Shown here piece by piece: positions 56,876 to 64,000 of a stretch of 64,000 nt of DNA. Below the pieces are notes generated by a model. The model worked only from the letters and a program-made list of their open reading frames with translations, was not told the origin of the DNA and did no database searches. Both the position numbers and the translations under genes were made by a program. Numbering within the stretch: the first letter of the stretch is position 1; every line of letters starts with the position of its first letter. Source of the DNA: Owenweeksia sp048267305 (GTDB taxonomy: Bacteria; Bacteroidota; Bacteroidia; Flavobacteriales; Schleiferiaceae); the NCBI GenBank assembly GCA_048267305.1, contig JBLWXT010000007.1, forward strand, positions 1 through 64,000, given 5' to 3'.

Positions 56876-57646
56876 TTAAAATCCTGTGGTAAATAGGTTG
56901 CGTGCACTTGTAATTCCACATTTTTGATATTTGTGGTAGGCCTGTGCTGCACGCTCATCTACCTGCGATGCAGATTCATTTAGCAGCCAACCATCTATGG
57001 CAGCCTTTAAAGTGTAGGCTTCAGGAGCCATCAAATGAGTAGTCCAAAGCAATGGTTTTGCACATGATTTTTTTATTTCCGCACTAAAGAAGCTTTTGCT
57101 GTAGCAGGCCAGCATAACGGCATCCAAACGCTTTGTGAGCTGCGGTTCATAATTTATATCCACAGAAAACTCCATCAATCCGTCATGGCCTATATAGGCT
57201 ACCAAATCTGAGTGGCCACCAAACGTGTGAGTAGTGGAATCCAACCTTATGGAGACGGGGTTTTGGCCATTAGCTGCTTTTAGGAAATCTTCAATGCAGG
57301 TTTTTATTTTTTCGCCATCATAGGCATCGGCCAAAATGTAGGCGTCCTTAGTAGCGTGTTTAAACACCAGTCTTTCCAGAATAAGGCTGTCATTGGGCTT
57401 TATGGTTTTAATAAGCCTCCAGTCGGTGGTTTTATATTTTAGATAGGACTTTACACCGTAAGCGGCTCCCCAATAAAGATTATTGGCGGCATCCTTACCA
57501 TTGCCAAGTGTGGCGGGCACAGGAACTATTCCCTGATTTTCATTATCACAAAGGGCTACAAACACATGTATGTAGTGGGTTTGGGCAGCTGTAAAACTGC
57601 AAACTAAGCTTAGCAGCAGAAAGGAGGGCAGGAAGTGACGAATCAT
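56876..57646 (-). CDS. Secreted protein of unknown function with caspase-fold (clan CD)-like His/Cys pattern
   Basis: The 256-residue product has a signal peptide (FLPSFLLLSLVCSFTAAQ). The mature part starts HYIHVFVALCDNENQG and keeps NNLYWGAAYGVKSYL. A hydrophobic strand ends in VAYIGHDGLMEF, and 27 residues after that His another strand ends in AVMLACYSKSF. Clan CD peptidases place the catalytic His and Cys at the ends of two hydrophobic strands in this way (HG and AC). I infer a caspase-fold protein, possibly a peptidase; this is not proven. Monocistronic by spacing. Confidence 0.5.
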   Translation of the reverse strand: MIRHFLPSFLLLSLVCSFTAAQTHYIHVFVALCDNENQGIVPVPATLGNGKDAANNLYWGAAYGVKSYLKYKTTDWRLIKTIKPNDSLILERLVFKHATKDAYILADAYDGEKIKTCIEDFLKAANGQNPVSIRLDSTTHTFGGHSDLVAYIGHDGLMEFSVDINYEPQLTKRLDAVMLACYSKSFFSAEIKKSCAKPLLWTTHLMAPEAYTLKAAIDGWLLNESASQVDERAAQAYHKYQKCGITSARNLFTTGF

Positions 57647-57822
57647 ATTTGGGCTTGTATGGATTTAACTTTAAACGGCTCCACTTCAATTATCGTTTGC
57701 AAAAAGCTTTCTACCAAATTTTAGCAACCCATGGCTGAATTCAGAAGGAAGTGTCTTACTTTGGGGCGGAGCAAGAGTTGCTCGTTTTTACGTTTTAGTA
57801 ATTTTTTTAAGGATTAACACAC

Positions 57823-58194
57823 ATGACAAAAAATGTATTTGGAGAACCACTTATCAGCTGTAGCGAAGATCCCTTAACGGGATTTTACCGCGATGGCTGC
57901 TGCGAAACAGGACCTGAGGATGCGGGAGTACACACCGTTTGCGTAGTGCTTACCGAGGAGTTTTTACAATTTTCAAAAGAGAGTGGCAACGATCTTTCCA
58001 CGCCACGGCCTCAATATAACTTTGCAGGATTAAAACCCGGAGACCGCTGGTGTTTATGTGCCTCCCGTTGGGTAGAAGCCTACAAAGCCGATAAAGCACC
58101 ACTGGTTGTTTTAGAAGCTACCAATGAAAAAATGCTGGAGTACGTGGAGCTGGCACAGTTGGTAAAGTTTGCGAGTAGAGCGAAGGTGGGGTAG
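57823..58194 (+). CDS. DUF2237 family protein
   Basis: The 123-residue protein is full length for DUF2237: NVFGEPLISCSEDPLTGFYRDG, CCETGPEDAGVHTVC, FLQFSKESGNDLSTPRP, and the GLKPGDRWCLCASRW motif rich in Cys and Trp. The function is unknown; the conserved cysteines suggest metal binding or redox. It stands alone between a convergent-free upstream region and the REP-like repeat region. Confidence 0.88.
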   Translation: MTKNVFGEPLISCSEDPLTGFYRDGCCETGPEDAGVHTVCVVLTEEFLQFSKESGNDLSTPRPQYNFAGLKPGDRWCLCASRWVEAYKADKAPLVVLEATNEKMLEYVELAQLVKFASRAKVG

Positions 58195-58620
58195 AGGGTA
58201 ACTATTAGGCTCAAACTGCCAAATGAAATATTCGCTCCACAATAAACTTGCATGCCTCCACTGCGCTCCAACTTCTAAATTGTAAAAATGCTTGCCCATT
58301 AGGTAGCCCTAAAGGGGCGTTTTATGTCAACATCCCGTGTAGCGGGATGGTATAGGTATAACGTAATGGAGCTTAAGCCCTAAAGGGGCGGTTTATTTCT
58401 GCGCCAAGATTGTTATTTGAAAATAATGAGCACTATGTCCATTTACTCCCATTGATTACACCCTTTCAGGGCTATACCGAATGGCCTTTATATTGGCGAG
58501 TGGCTTTGCCTACTCGCTGGCCTATTGCGCCCCTTCGGGGCTGTCCCGCTTAAAATAGACATCAACAGTAACACTTAATAAAACGACAATGCTTAGGTTT
58601 GAGCGAAAAAAGGTGGAAAG
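58195..58620. repeat. Gene-free region with REP-like palindromes
   Basis: Five short palindromes lie here: GCCCTAAAGGGGC at 58306 and again at 58377, ATCCCGTGTAGCGGGAT at 58332, CCCTTTCAGGG at 58461, and GCCCCTTCGGGGC at 58529. The two first are identical. The arrangement resembles REP/BIME clusters. A 62-codon frame at 58111-58299 on the minus strand is not convincing. No other gene or RNA is seen. Confidence 0.5.
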
Positions 58621-59040
58621 CTACTTTTGCACCTTAAGGGTAATAGGAATTAACATTTGAACAGGAACAACTTTTCCGTCACAACTTCCTGGTATCCATG
58701 TTGACATTTGCTTAAATACCCTTAAAACTTCCTTGTCCGCTGGCTCATAGCCACCTTTGTAAATTCTAAGGTTTGTTGTTTGTCCAGTGTTCTCCACAGT
58801 AAATGCTACATAAATCCTTAAGCTGTTTGGAAGGTGGTGAGGGTATTCTAATTTTTTTACAATGAAACTCCAAAGACTATCATTTCCTCCCGGAAACTGA
58901 GGCATACTATCCACTAGAGTATATATTACTCTTTGTTGTACGGTATCGAATTTGGAAATGCAGCTAGTCGTATCTTGCCCAAACAAGTAACTTCCGCAAA
59001 GGAAAATGAGAAGAAGTAATATGTTGTGTGATGTTTTCAC
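58621..59040 (-). CDS. Stand-alone TonB C-terminal domain-like protein
   Basis: The 139-residue protein has a signal peptide (ILLLLIFLCGSYLFGQ) and then a TonB-C-like domain: MPQFPGGNDSLWSFIVKKLE, RIYVAFTVENTGQTTNLRIY and the closing WIPGSCDGKVVPVQMLIPITL. The proline-rich spacer and inner-membrane anchor of a true TonB are missing, so it is likely periplasmic or secreted rather than an energy transducer. It overlaps the upstream T9SS propeller gene by 4 bases. Confidence 0.7.
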   Translation of the reverse strand: MKTSHNILLLLIFLCGSYLFGQDTTSCISKFDTVQQRVIYTLVDSMPQFPGGNDSLWSFIVKKLEYPHHLPNSLRIYVAFTVENTGQTTNLRIYKGGYEPADKEVLRVFKQMSTWIPGSCDGKVVPVQMLIPITLKVQK

Positions 59041-60584
59041 TCCACCACAAACTTCCCACTCTTGCTATGGGCACCGGCCTCTAAATTGTAAAAATATATA
59101 CCGGGAGGGTAGGTGTTTAGGGGAATAGGAATAATGTGCTTTCCATAATCCATTTGTCCTTTTAAGGGAGTAGCCATGGCGCGGCCATAGCTATCATAAA
59201 TACTGATGTTTACCTCCGTTTTTTCGTGCAGCTTAAAGGAAACATAGGTTTCGTTGTTTGCTGGGTTGGGGTAGGTTTCTACTGTTTCAATTAGTGATTG
59301 TGAAGTCAACTCCTCCAAACCAACATCGGGGGTGCCGTCAACCAATGCAGTGTGTATGGAAAGTTTTCCGGCATCAAGTCTGGTCCAGATAGGGCGCACT
59401 ATATTGTTGTGTACGGCCAGGTTGGTGTAGTCTCCAAAAAATACGCTGTTAACGGGTGTAAATGGCGATTCACTGATTTTAAAGTTTGAAAAGGTTTTTC
59501 CACCATCAGGCGAACGGGCCATCCAAACTTCGGTGGCATCACCCACGGTATTTCTACGGTCGTAAAACACAAACCACAATACTCCCGTAACCTGGTCTAT
59601 GGCCATCCATGTAAAGAACTGTTGGCGGCCGGGAGCGTCATCATTTACGCGTATGGGTGCCGACCATGTATCTCCACCATCAGTGGATTTTGCAAGCCAT
59701 ACATCGGTATCTCCGCTTCCATTCCGTTGGTCGCTCCAGTTGATGTAGATAGTTCCGTGGTTGGGCCCACCGCTAAGGTCGCAAGTGGTAACAGGCAGCC
59801 CATTGGCGCGGCTTATCCCTGAAATCTCGTAATCCCAGCCGGTAGGCATGCTGTCTACATGGATATCATTGGCAAGCCATGTCTGACCCTCGTCCAGTGA
59901 GCGGTCAAAGAAAATACCATCAGGACCGGCCCAGGCTACATATACCTCTCCATTAGGGCCTATGGCAGGAACGGCTCCTTCCACGGTTTCATCACTGTCA
60001 ATACAATCTCCTGCTTTTTTATTTATGCGCTTGGCGGGGCTCCATGTTGCGCCTTCATCTGTAGATTTTGAAAAGAGAATAACGCTGCTGTCAAGAGGGT
60101 TTGCGCTACCATACTTGTCAAACTGTGTCCATGTAACAAAAATGTGGTTGTTCTTTCGGTTTACGGCTGCCCATTGTTTGTCTTGTGCTTTTGTGCCGTT
60201 AAGGCCCATATAGGTTCCATCACTCCAGGTGAGGCCGGTGTCAGTGGTTTTTTGGCATACTATGCGGTCTATCCAATTACCGGAGGAAATGGGATTGGAG
60301 AGGTGGAAAAAGTAGAAGTTGCTGTTGGTGTCCACGGCAATCATGGGGTCGCCCCAAACTCCATGGGTAGAATAAATTGGAAGATGTGTCCATGTGCGGC
60401 CGGTATCGGTGCTGCGATAATAGTTGTCGATATTAGCCCCGGCCAGCAACACGGCAGGGTTCTTTGGGTCTATTACAATAGTTGGCTCGTTGGGACTAAA
60501 GTTATCGTTAATCAGAATGTTTTGAGGCTGGGCAACAGCGATGATGCTACAAATAAGCAATAACGAAGAAAAAATTGATTTCAT
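59037..60584 (-). CDS. BNR/Asp-box beta-propeller protein with T9SS sorting domain
   Basis: The 515-residue protein has a signal peptide (SSLLLICSIIAVAQP). At least six Asp-box (BNR) motifs follow: STDTGRTW, TTDTGLTW, STDEGATW, SLDEGQTW, STDGGDTW and SPDGGKTF. This gives a six-bladed propeller as in sialidases and other exo-glycosidases. The catalytic residues of sialidases were not confirmed. The T9SS sorting domain begins ETYPNPANNETYV. It is predicted to be surface-exposed or secreted. It is co-transcribed with the TonB-C-like gene through a 4-base overlap. Confidence 0.82.
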   Translation of the reverse strand: MKSIFSSLLLICSIIAVAQPQNILINDNFSPNEPTIVIDPKNPAVLLAGANIDNYYRSTDTGRTWTHLPIYSTHGVWGDPMIAVDTNSNFYFFHLSNPISSGNWIDRIVCQKTTDTGLTWSDGTYMGLNGTKAQDKQWAAVNRKNNHIFVTWTQFDKYGSANPLDSSVILFSKSTDEGATWSPAKRINKKAGDCIDSDETVEGAVPAIGPNGEVYVAWAGPDGIFFDRSLDEGQTWLANDIHVDSMPTGWDYEISGISRANGLPVTTCDLSGGPNHGTIYINWSDQRNGSGDTDVWLAKSTDGGDTWSAPIRVNDDAPGRQQFFTWMAIDQVTGVLWFVFYDRRNTVGDATEVWMARSPDGGKTFSNFKISESPFTPVNSVFFGDYTNLAVHNNIVRPIWTRLDAGKLSIHTALVDGTPDVGLEELTSQSLIETVETYPNPANNETYVSFKLHEKTEVNISIYDSYGRAMATPLKGQMDYGKHIIPIPLNTYPPGIYFYNLEAGAHSKSGKFVVE

Positions 60585-60606
60585 AATTTAATAGAATGAG
60601 GCATTA

Positions 60607-60984
60607 TTAGTCCAACGTAATTTTGCTCTTGCCTGAAATTTTCATCACATGGCAGTCATCGTGTCCAAAGATGTAGGGTTCGCTTAGCACCAAAATCCCA
60701 CCCTGTATTCCACGAAGTAGAAACTCTTCCGAAGCTCCCAGTTCCGTGTTGTCGTCCACCAATGTAAACTCATCCCCGCCATTGTTGGTGATGTATGTGC
60801 TATCATTTGTGTTTTGATTGATCAGTACCAATTCCTCAAAACTGGCGGGGGTTCCATCAAAATTTTGAATGATAACTGTTATGGATTTAAACTCTTCAGT
60901 GCAAGCTTCATCATCATCTTTACAGGAAGCTAATGCAAGGCTTAGCAAGACTATAAGGCTAATATTAGTAAGTAGCTTTTTCAT
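60607..60984 (-). CDS. Hypothetical small lipoprotein
   Basis: The 125-residue protein has a lipoprotein signal with lipobox LALASC (Cys about 21) followed by KDDDEACTEE. The mature part shows an Ig- or carboxypeptidase-like beta pattern (SITVIIQNFDGTPASFEELV). No family was recognised. It starts 22 bases upstream of the propeller gene on the same strand and may head that operon. Confidence 0.55.
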   Translation of the reverse strand: MKKLLTNISLIVLLSLALASCKDDDEACTEEFKSITVIIQNFDGTPASFEELVLINQNTNDSTYITNNGGDEFTLVDDNTELGASEEFLLRGIQGGILVLSEPYIFGHDDCHVMKISGKSKITLD

Positions 60985-61237
60985 TTTAGGGTAGTATTAA
61001 GACGTTGACATTTGAATAGGGTTGCCTAATTCACTCAAATGTAATCAAACGTAAGTTTTTTAGATAGCATGTGGAGGGGGGAACATTGTTTTCTGGGCAC
61101 AAAACCACATAAAGCACAAGTCTGTTTATACGATATGCCGATGAGTTTGAAATATGATAATTTCAAAGGACGAGGCCAGCTAAGGCTTCTCCTTAAGCAA
61201 AAGTAATGGATGGATGTTGGTCAAATTTGAGGTATAA
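60985..61237. promoter_or_regulatory. Upstream region of the small lipoprotein gene with one -7 element
   Basis: In this gap only the minus-strand TACATTTG at 61043-61036 stands out, an exact TAnnTTTG match 51 bases before the ATG at 60984. I see no gene or RNA in the rest. Confidence 0.4.
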
Positions 61238-61274
61238 AAAAATCCGATCCTGCATTTAACAGAATCGGATTTTT
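61238..61274 (-). terminator. Terminator of the M1 aminopeptidase gene
   Basis: AAAAATCCGAT pairs with ATCGGATTTTT (11 bp), and internal CTG pairs with CAG. On the minus strand it is followed by a run of T. It is separated from the gene by the heptamer array. Confidence 0.8.
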
Positions 61275-61282
61275 GAAAATTT

Positions 61283-61330
61283 CTCAAATCTCAAATCTCA
61301 AATCTCAAATCTCAAATCTCAAATCTCAGA
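61283..61330. repeat. Perfect CTCAAAT heptamer tandem array
   Basis: Six identical copies of CTCAAAT (61283-61324) are followed by a degenerate CTCAGA. The rightmost copies contain the stop codon of the minus-strand M1 aminopeptidase gene (61319-61321). Copy-number changes would alter the 3' untranslated region, not the protein. Confidence 0.9.
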
Positions 61331-63205
61331 AGGCTCATAGCCCAATAGTTCATCCATTGTTTCGCGGCTTACCGCATGGTAGTTAGGGCGTGCTTTTTTA
61401 TAAATACTCAAAGCCATATCCTTTTTGCCACTTTCAATTAAAGCCTTATAGGTTGGGGTTAGGAATTTTCTTCTACCTACACTGGTTAGGAAAGATTCCA
61501 CTTTTGGGTATACTGCTGCATAGCCAGCCTTAATGGTTGGCTGAAACCAGGCTGCAGAAATCTCGCTGTTGCCCGATTTGGTGAATCCGTAAGCCTTATC
61601 CAGTTTAGCCAATTGCTCTTTGGTAATTTCTGCTGGTAAAGTGTTAATGAAGTGCAACCACTCGTGGGTGCTCCACTCAGCGGTTACTTCCTTGGCGGGA
61701 AGTGATCCATCTGCCATAAAATTATTGCGGGCTGAATCCACCTTTGCAAAGCGGTCAGACTGAACCGTTGGGATGTTATCAGGAATACCTGTTTCGTAAA
61801 TCCACTGGTTCAGTTTTAGATTCTTATACTGCTCCTCACTAAGCAGATTTGCCTTTAAGTAATCAATAAACTGCTCGGTGGTCATCACCTTAAATTTATT
61901 TTCTTCAAAGTAATTTTTAAGGAAGGCATCAAATTTCTCACGGCCTACTTCCTCTTCAATAAGGCGAAGGAAGAAGTATCCTTTGTTGTAAGGGATACTG
62001 GTAACACCATCGTCCGGATTACGACCTGCCAGCTCTAGCTTCAGTTTAGTGTCATTTGGCGTTTCTTCCATCATGGATTCCGCTTCCTCAAAAAGCTCAG
62101 CACGGGTAAGGCTGGCCAACATTTCAGAATATTCCTTGCCGTAAACCACTTCCATAATGCGGTGCTCAAAGTACACGGTAAAACCTTCGTTCAGCCAAAA
62201 GTCGTCCCAGGTGGCATTGGTAACCAGGTTGCCACTCCAGCTGTGCGCCAGCTCATGAGCTACAAGAGCCACCAGACTGCGATCTCCCGCAAGGATAGTA
62301 GGCGTAGCAAAGGTTAAGCGTGGGTTTTCCATTCCACCGAATGGGAAAGATGGAGGAAGAACGATAATGTCATATCGACCCCAGGCATAAGGACCGTATA
62401 GGCCTTCAGCAGCCAAAACCATTTTTTCAAGATCTGCAAATTCGTACGCTGAGGTATCCAATAGAGAAGCTTCGGCATAAACACCGGTGCGGCCAGAAAG
62501 AGCCTCATACTCCACATCACCAACGGCCAATGCCAATAGGTAAGAAGGAATGGGCTGTGGCATTTTAAAAGTATAGCTGCCACTCTCGTTTTTCTCTTGC
62601 GGGTTTTCAGCACTCATCAAAGCGATCATGGTGTTTGGCACCTGCACTTTGGCGTCATAGGTAAAGCGGATTCCTGGGCTATCCTGAGTAGGAACCCAGG
62701 TACGGGCTAAAATGGCTTGCGATTGTGTAAACATAAATGGCAGTTTTTTGCCAGCCGTTTGCTCGGCATCCAGCCACTGTAAGGCGCGGGCGCTATCTCC
62801 GGTTTCATAGGTAATACTCACTTGCCTTGCACCTTCCGTAAGGTTTATGGTAAGGGCTTTGCCAAGGTGTTCGTCAAATTCTCCAAGGCTGTATTCGGCC
62901 GGTTGACCATCCACGGCAACGTTTTGGATTTTTAATCCATAGGTGTCAAAAATAATTTCATTGGCACCTTCTGAGGTTTTTATATCCCAGGTAGCTGTGG
63001 CGCTTATTTTTTTGGTGTCAAAGTCAACATTGGCATCCCAGTTTAGGTGGGTAACTACCGCCTTATTGGGGTCGGCATTAGTGTGTACATCTTTTACTAC
63101 CATTTCTTTTTTGGTGGTTTCTTCTTCCGCTTTTACGGGTTCGTTTTTACAGGAAAACAAAGTGGCCGCGATGGCCATCGGAAACAAAAAGGCTTTTATT
63201 CTCAT
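61319..63205 (-). CDS. M1 family aminopeptidase lipoprotein
   Basis: The 628-residue metallopeptidase starts at ATG 63205 with a lipobox ATLFSC (Cys about 19). The M1 hallmarks are the exopeptidase motif GGMENPRLTFATP, the zinc motif VAHELAHSWSGN near residue 320 with the downstream NEGFTVYFE glutamate, and a C-terminal helical domain like leukotriene A4 hydrolase. It would trim N-terminal residues from peptides in the periplasm or at the surface. The longer start at 63226 adds residues before the signal and is rejected. Its stop codon is embedded in the heptamer array. Confidence 0.92.
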   Translation of the reverse strand: MRIKAFLFPMAIAATLFSCKNEPVKAEEETTKKEMVVKDVHTNADPNKAVVTHLNWDANVDFDTKKISATATWDIKTSEGANEIIFDTYGLKIQNVAVDGQPAEYSLGEFDEHLGKALTINLTEGARQVSITYETGDSARALQWLDAEQTAGKKLPFMFTQSQAILARTWVPTQDSPGIRFTYDAKVQVPNTMIALMSAENPQEKNESGSYTFKMPQPIPSYLLALAVGDVEYEALSGRTGVYAEASLLDTSAYEFADLEKMVLAAEGLYGPYAWGRYDIIVLPPSFPFGGMENPRLTFATPTILAGDRSLVALVAHELAHSWSGNLVTNATWDDFWLNEGFTVYFEHRIMEVVYGKEYSEMLASLTRAELFEEAESMMEETPNDTKLKLELAGRNPDDGVTSIPYNKGYFFLRLIEEEVGREKFDAFLKNYFEENKFKVMTTEQFIDYLKANLLSEEQYKNLKLNQWIYETGIPDNIPTVQSDRFAKVDSARNNFMADGSLPAKEVTAEWSTHEWLHFINTLPAEITKEQLAKLDKAYGFTKSGNSEISAAWFQPTIKAGYAAVYPKVESFLTSVGRRKFLTPTYKALIESGKKDMALSIYKKARPNYHAVSRETMDELLGYEPSEI

Positions 63206-63346
63206 TATTGTTTTTAATTTAACCACTGCAATATTGCAACTTTTATAGGAAAATACGGATGAACCTTATTGGTAATCCATTACTTAAAGGAAATTGGCAA
63301 CCCACATCTTGAATTGTTTTTGCCTCAATCCATAAATTTAAAAGAA

Positions 63347-63715
63347 ATGACAAACTGGCTCATAAAACTAGTAGTAAGCACCCTGGGTGTATTTGTAACG
63401 GCCTGGATTTTAGGTGATGCCATAGTTCTTACAGGATTTACATCAGCCCTTTTAGTGGCGCTGGTACTTTCCATATTTAATGTTACCCTAAAACCCTTGT
63501 TGATATTTTTCACCCTTCCTGCAACCATTTTCACATTCGGTTTATTCCTGTTTGTGATAAATGCCTTGCTCATAATGGGAGCCGATGCCTTAGTTGACGG
63601 ATTTGCCGTCCGAAACTTTTGGTGGGCACTGCTCTTCAGTTTTGTACTCTCCATTATCAACTCCATGCTTTTTAGTCTGGGAGATAGAAACAAGAGAAGA
63701 GATTCTATTGAATAA
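63347..63715 (+). CDS. Four-helix membrane protein of the holin superfamily IV (PF04020-like)
   Basis: The 122-residue protein has four hydrophobic segments in a compact arrangement: VVSTLGVFVTAWILGDAIV, TSALLVALVLSIFNVTLKPL, FTLPATIFTFGLFLFVINAL and WWALLFSFVLSIINSML. It matches the small holin-like family common in bacterial chromosomes; no phage genes are nearby. The ATG at 63347 is preferred over 63269, and a TGTTTTTG -7-like element lies 25 bases before it. Its 3' end overlaps the next gene by 11 bases. Confidence 0.75.
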   Translation: MTNWLIKLVVSTLGVFVTAWILGDAIVLTGFTSALLVALVLSIFNVTLKPLLIFFTLPATIFTFGLFLFVINALLIMGADALVDGFAVRNFWWALLFSFVLSIINSMLFSLGDRNKRRDSIE

Positions 63716-64000
63716 CCACTTTTTTCATCTGGATATCATTTCCAACTTTTACACTTAGGGTGTACATGCCTTTCGGCAGATGGCTTAAGTCAAGGGTAGA
63801 TTTCAATTCATCCAAAAGAGATGTTTCTTTTTCAAATACCTTTTTACCATCAAGGCTTGTAACTTGAAGATGTACATCGGCTTTGCCAGGATAGGCTATA
63901 TCGAGGTTCATAATGCCGTTTCCGGGATTTGGGTAAACATCCACAAAACTCTTTAACTCGGGCTCTTTAAGACCTATGCCATAGCCAACGGTAAAGTATT
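63705..64000 (-). CDS. C-terminal end of a T9SS-exported protein (open at window end)
   Basis: The frame is open through the right edge, reading GYGIGLKEPELKSF and then VDVYPNPGNGIMNLDI, a type A T9SS sorting domain of about 80 residues ending KKVVIQ. A GTG at 63944 inside is not a start. The domains before the sorting signal lie outside the window, so the function cannot be given. Confidence 0.8.
   Translation of the reverse strand, partial: YFTVGYGIGLKEPELKSFVDVYPNPGNGIMNLDIAYPGKADVHLQVTSLDGKKVFEKETSLLDELKSTLDLSHLPKGMYTLSVKVGNDIQMKKVVIQ

Noticed and set aside
58111..58299. Small minus-strand reading frame near the REP-like region
   Set aside because: It overlaps the DUF2237 gene and a repeat-rich gap, and has no signal peptide or family.
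61283..61330. CRISPR array
   Set aside because: The repeats are 7 bases and contiguous with no spacers, and no cas genes are present.
63347..63715. Prophage holin
   Set aside because: No lysis, capsid or integrase genes are nearby; this small family is common in chromosomes.

Overview
The window is chromosomal DNA of a Bacteroidota bacterium, most likely a member of the Flavobacteriia or a close relative. This rests on several features. Recurrent TAnnTTTG promoter -7 elements lie just upstream of genes. Several secreted proteins end in a type IX secretion (T9SS) sorting domain with a YPNP motif. There is a CarbopepD-type TonB-dependent receptor, many short lipoproteins, a MurF-alanine racemase fusion, a DUF4296 lipoprotein beside dihydroorotase, and an epimerase-type threonine dehydrogenase. 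No rRNA, tRNA, CRISPR array or prophage was seen.

Layout: 1-0.6 kb, the tail of an IS4-like transposase abutting a secreted-protein gene. 0.7-6 kb, threonine dehydrogenase, a membrane phosphoesterase and DNA polymerase I. 6-9.2 kb, a tightly coupled operon for a secreted M43 metalloprotease, a membrane protein and a lipoprotein. 9.4-12.1 kb, the ribosomal/translation block rplM-rpsI-rpsB-tsf. 12.1-14.6 kb, an outer-membrane protein, CotH and DUF2490 operon. 14.7-17.9 kb, pyrH-frr facing rsmI, an alkyltransferase-like gene and trmB. 18-30 kb, a probable phosphate-response locus. 30-36.8 kb, LuxE-like, ECF sigma/anti-sigma, tyrS, an epimerase and lipoproteins. 36.8-44.1 kb, DUF4296-pyrC-polyprenol-P-mannose synthase, an orphan histidine kinase, hemW, a cyclase-family enzyme and queA. 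44.1-49.5 kb, a GxxExxY gene inside inverted repeats, then a two-subunit 2-oxoacid:ferredoxin oxidoreductase grouped with Nfu- and Mrp-type Fe-S proteins. 49.5-54 kb, a toxin-antitoxin pair with a frameshifted toxin, tdk and murF-alr. 54-64 kb, accessory genes for envelope and secreted proteins, REP-like palindromes and a perfect heptamer array.

The strongest biological unit is the 19-30 kb locus. A PhoR-like kinase and PhoB-like regulator diverge from a lipoprotein, a TonB-dependent receptor, a large T9SS protein (cupredoxin, lamin-tail-like, Calx-beta-like, two OB-like repeats) and a Na+/Pi cotransporter. Upstream of the lipoprotein lie four hexamers at an exact 11-bp period (TTGTTG, TTGAAC, TTAACA, TTAACA), ending 9 bp before the -7 element, where PhoB/PhoP boxes are expected. 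A second TTAACA-N5-TTAACT pair precedes the T9SS gene. I infer a phosphate-starvation regulon.

The second notable structure is a ~477-bp cassette (44174-44650). The GxxExxY nuclease-fold gene sits between 28-bp inverted repeats matching at 26 positions and built from CGCAGAT units. Related gene-less copies lie at 41.93 kb and 54.03 kb, which suggests a dispersed element family. Other points of interest are degenerate heptamer repeats, a structured rpsB leader, a probable leaderless trmB and a candidate secreted caspase-fold protein.
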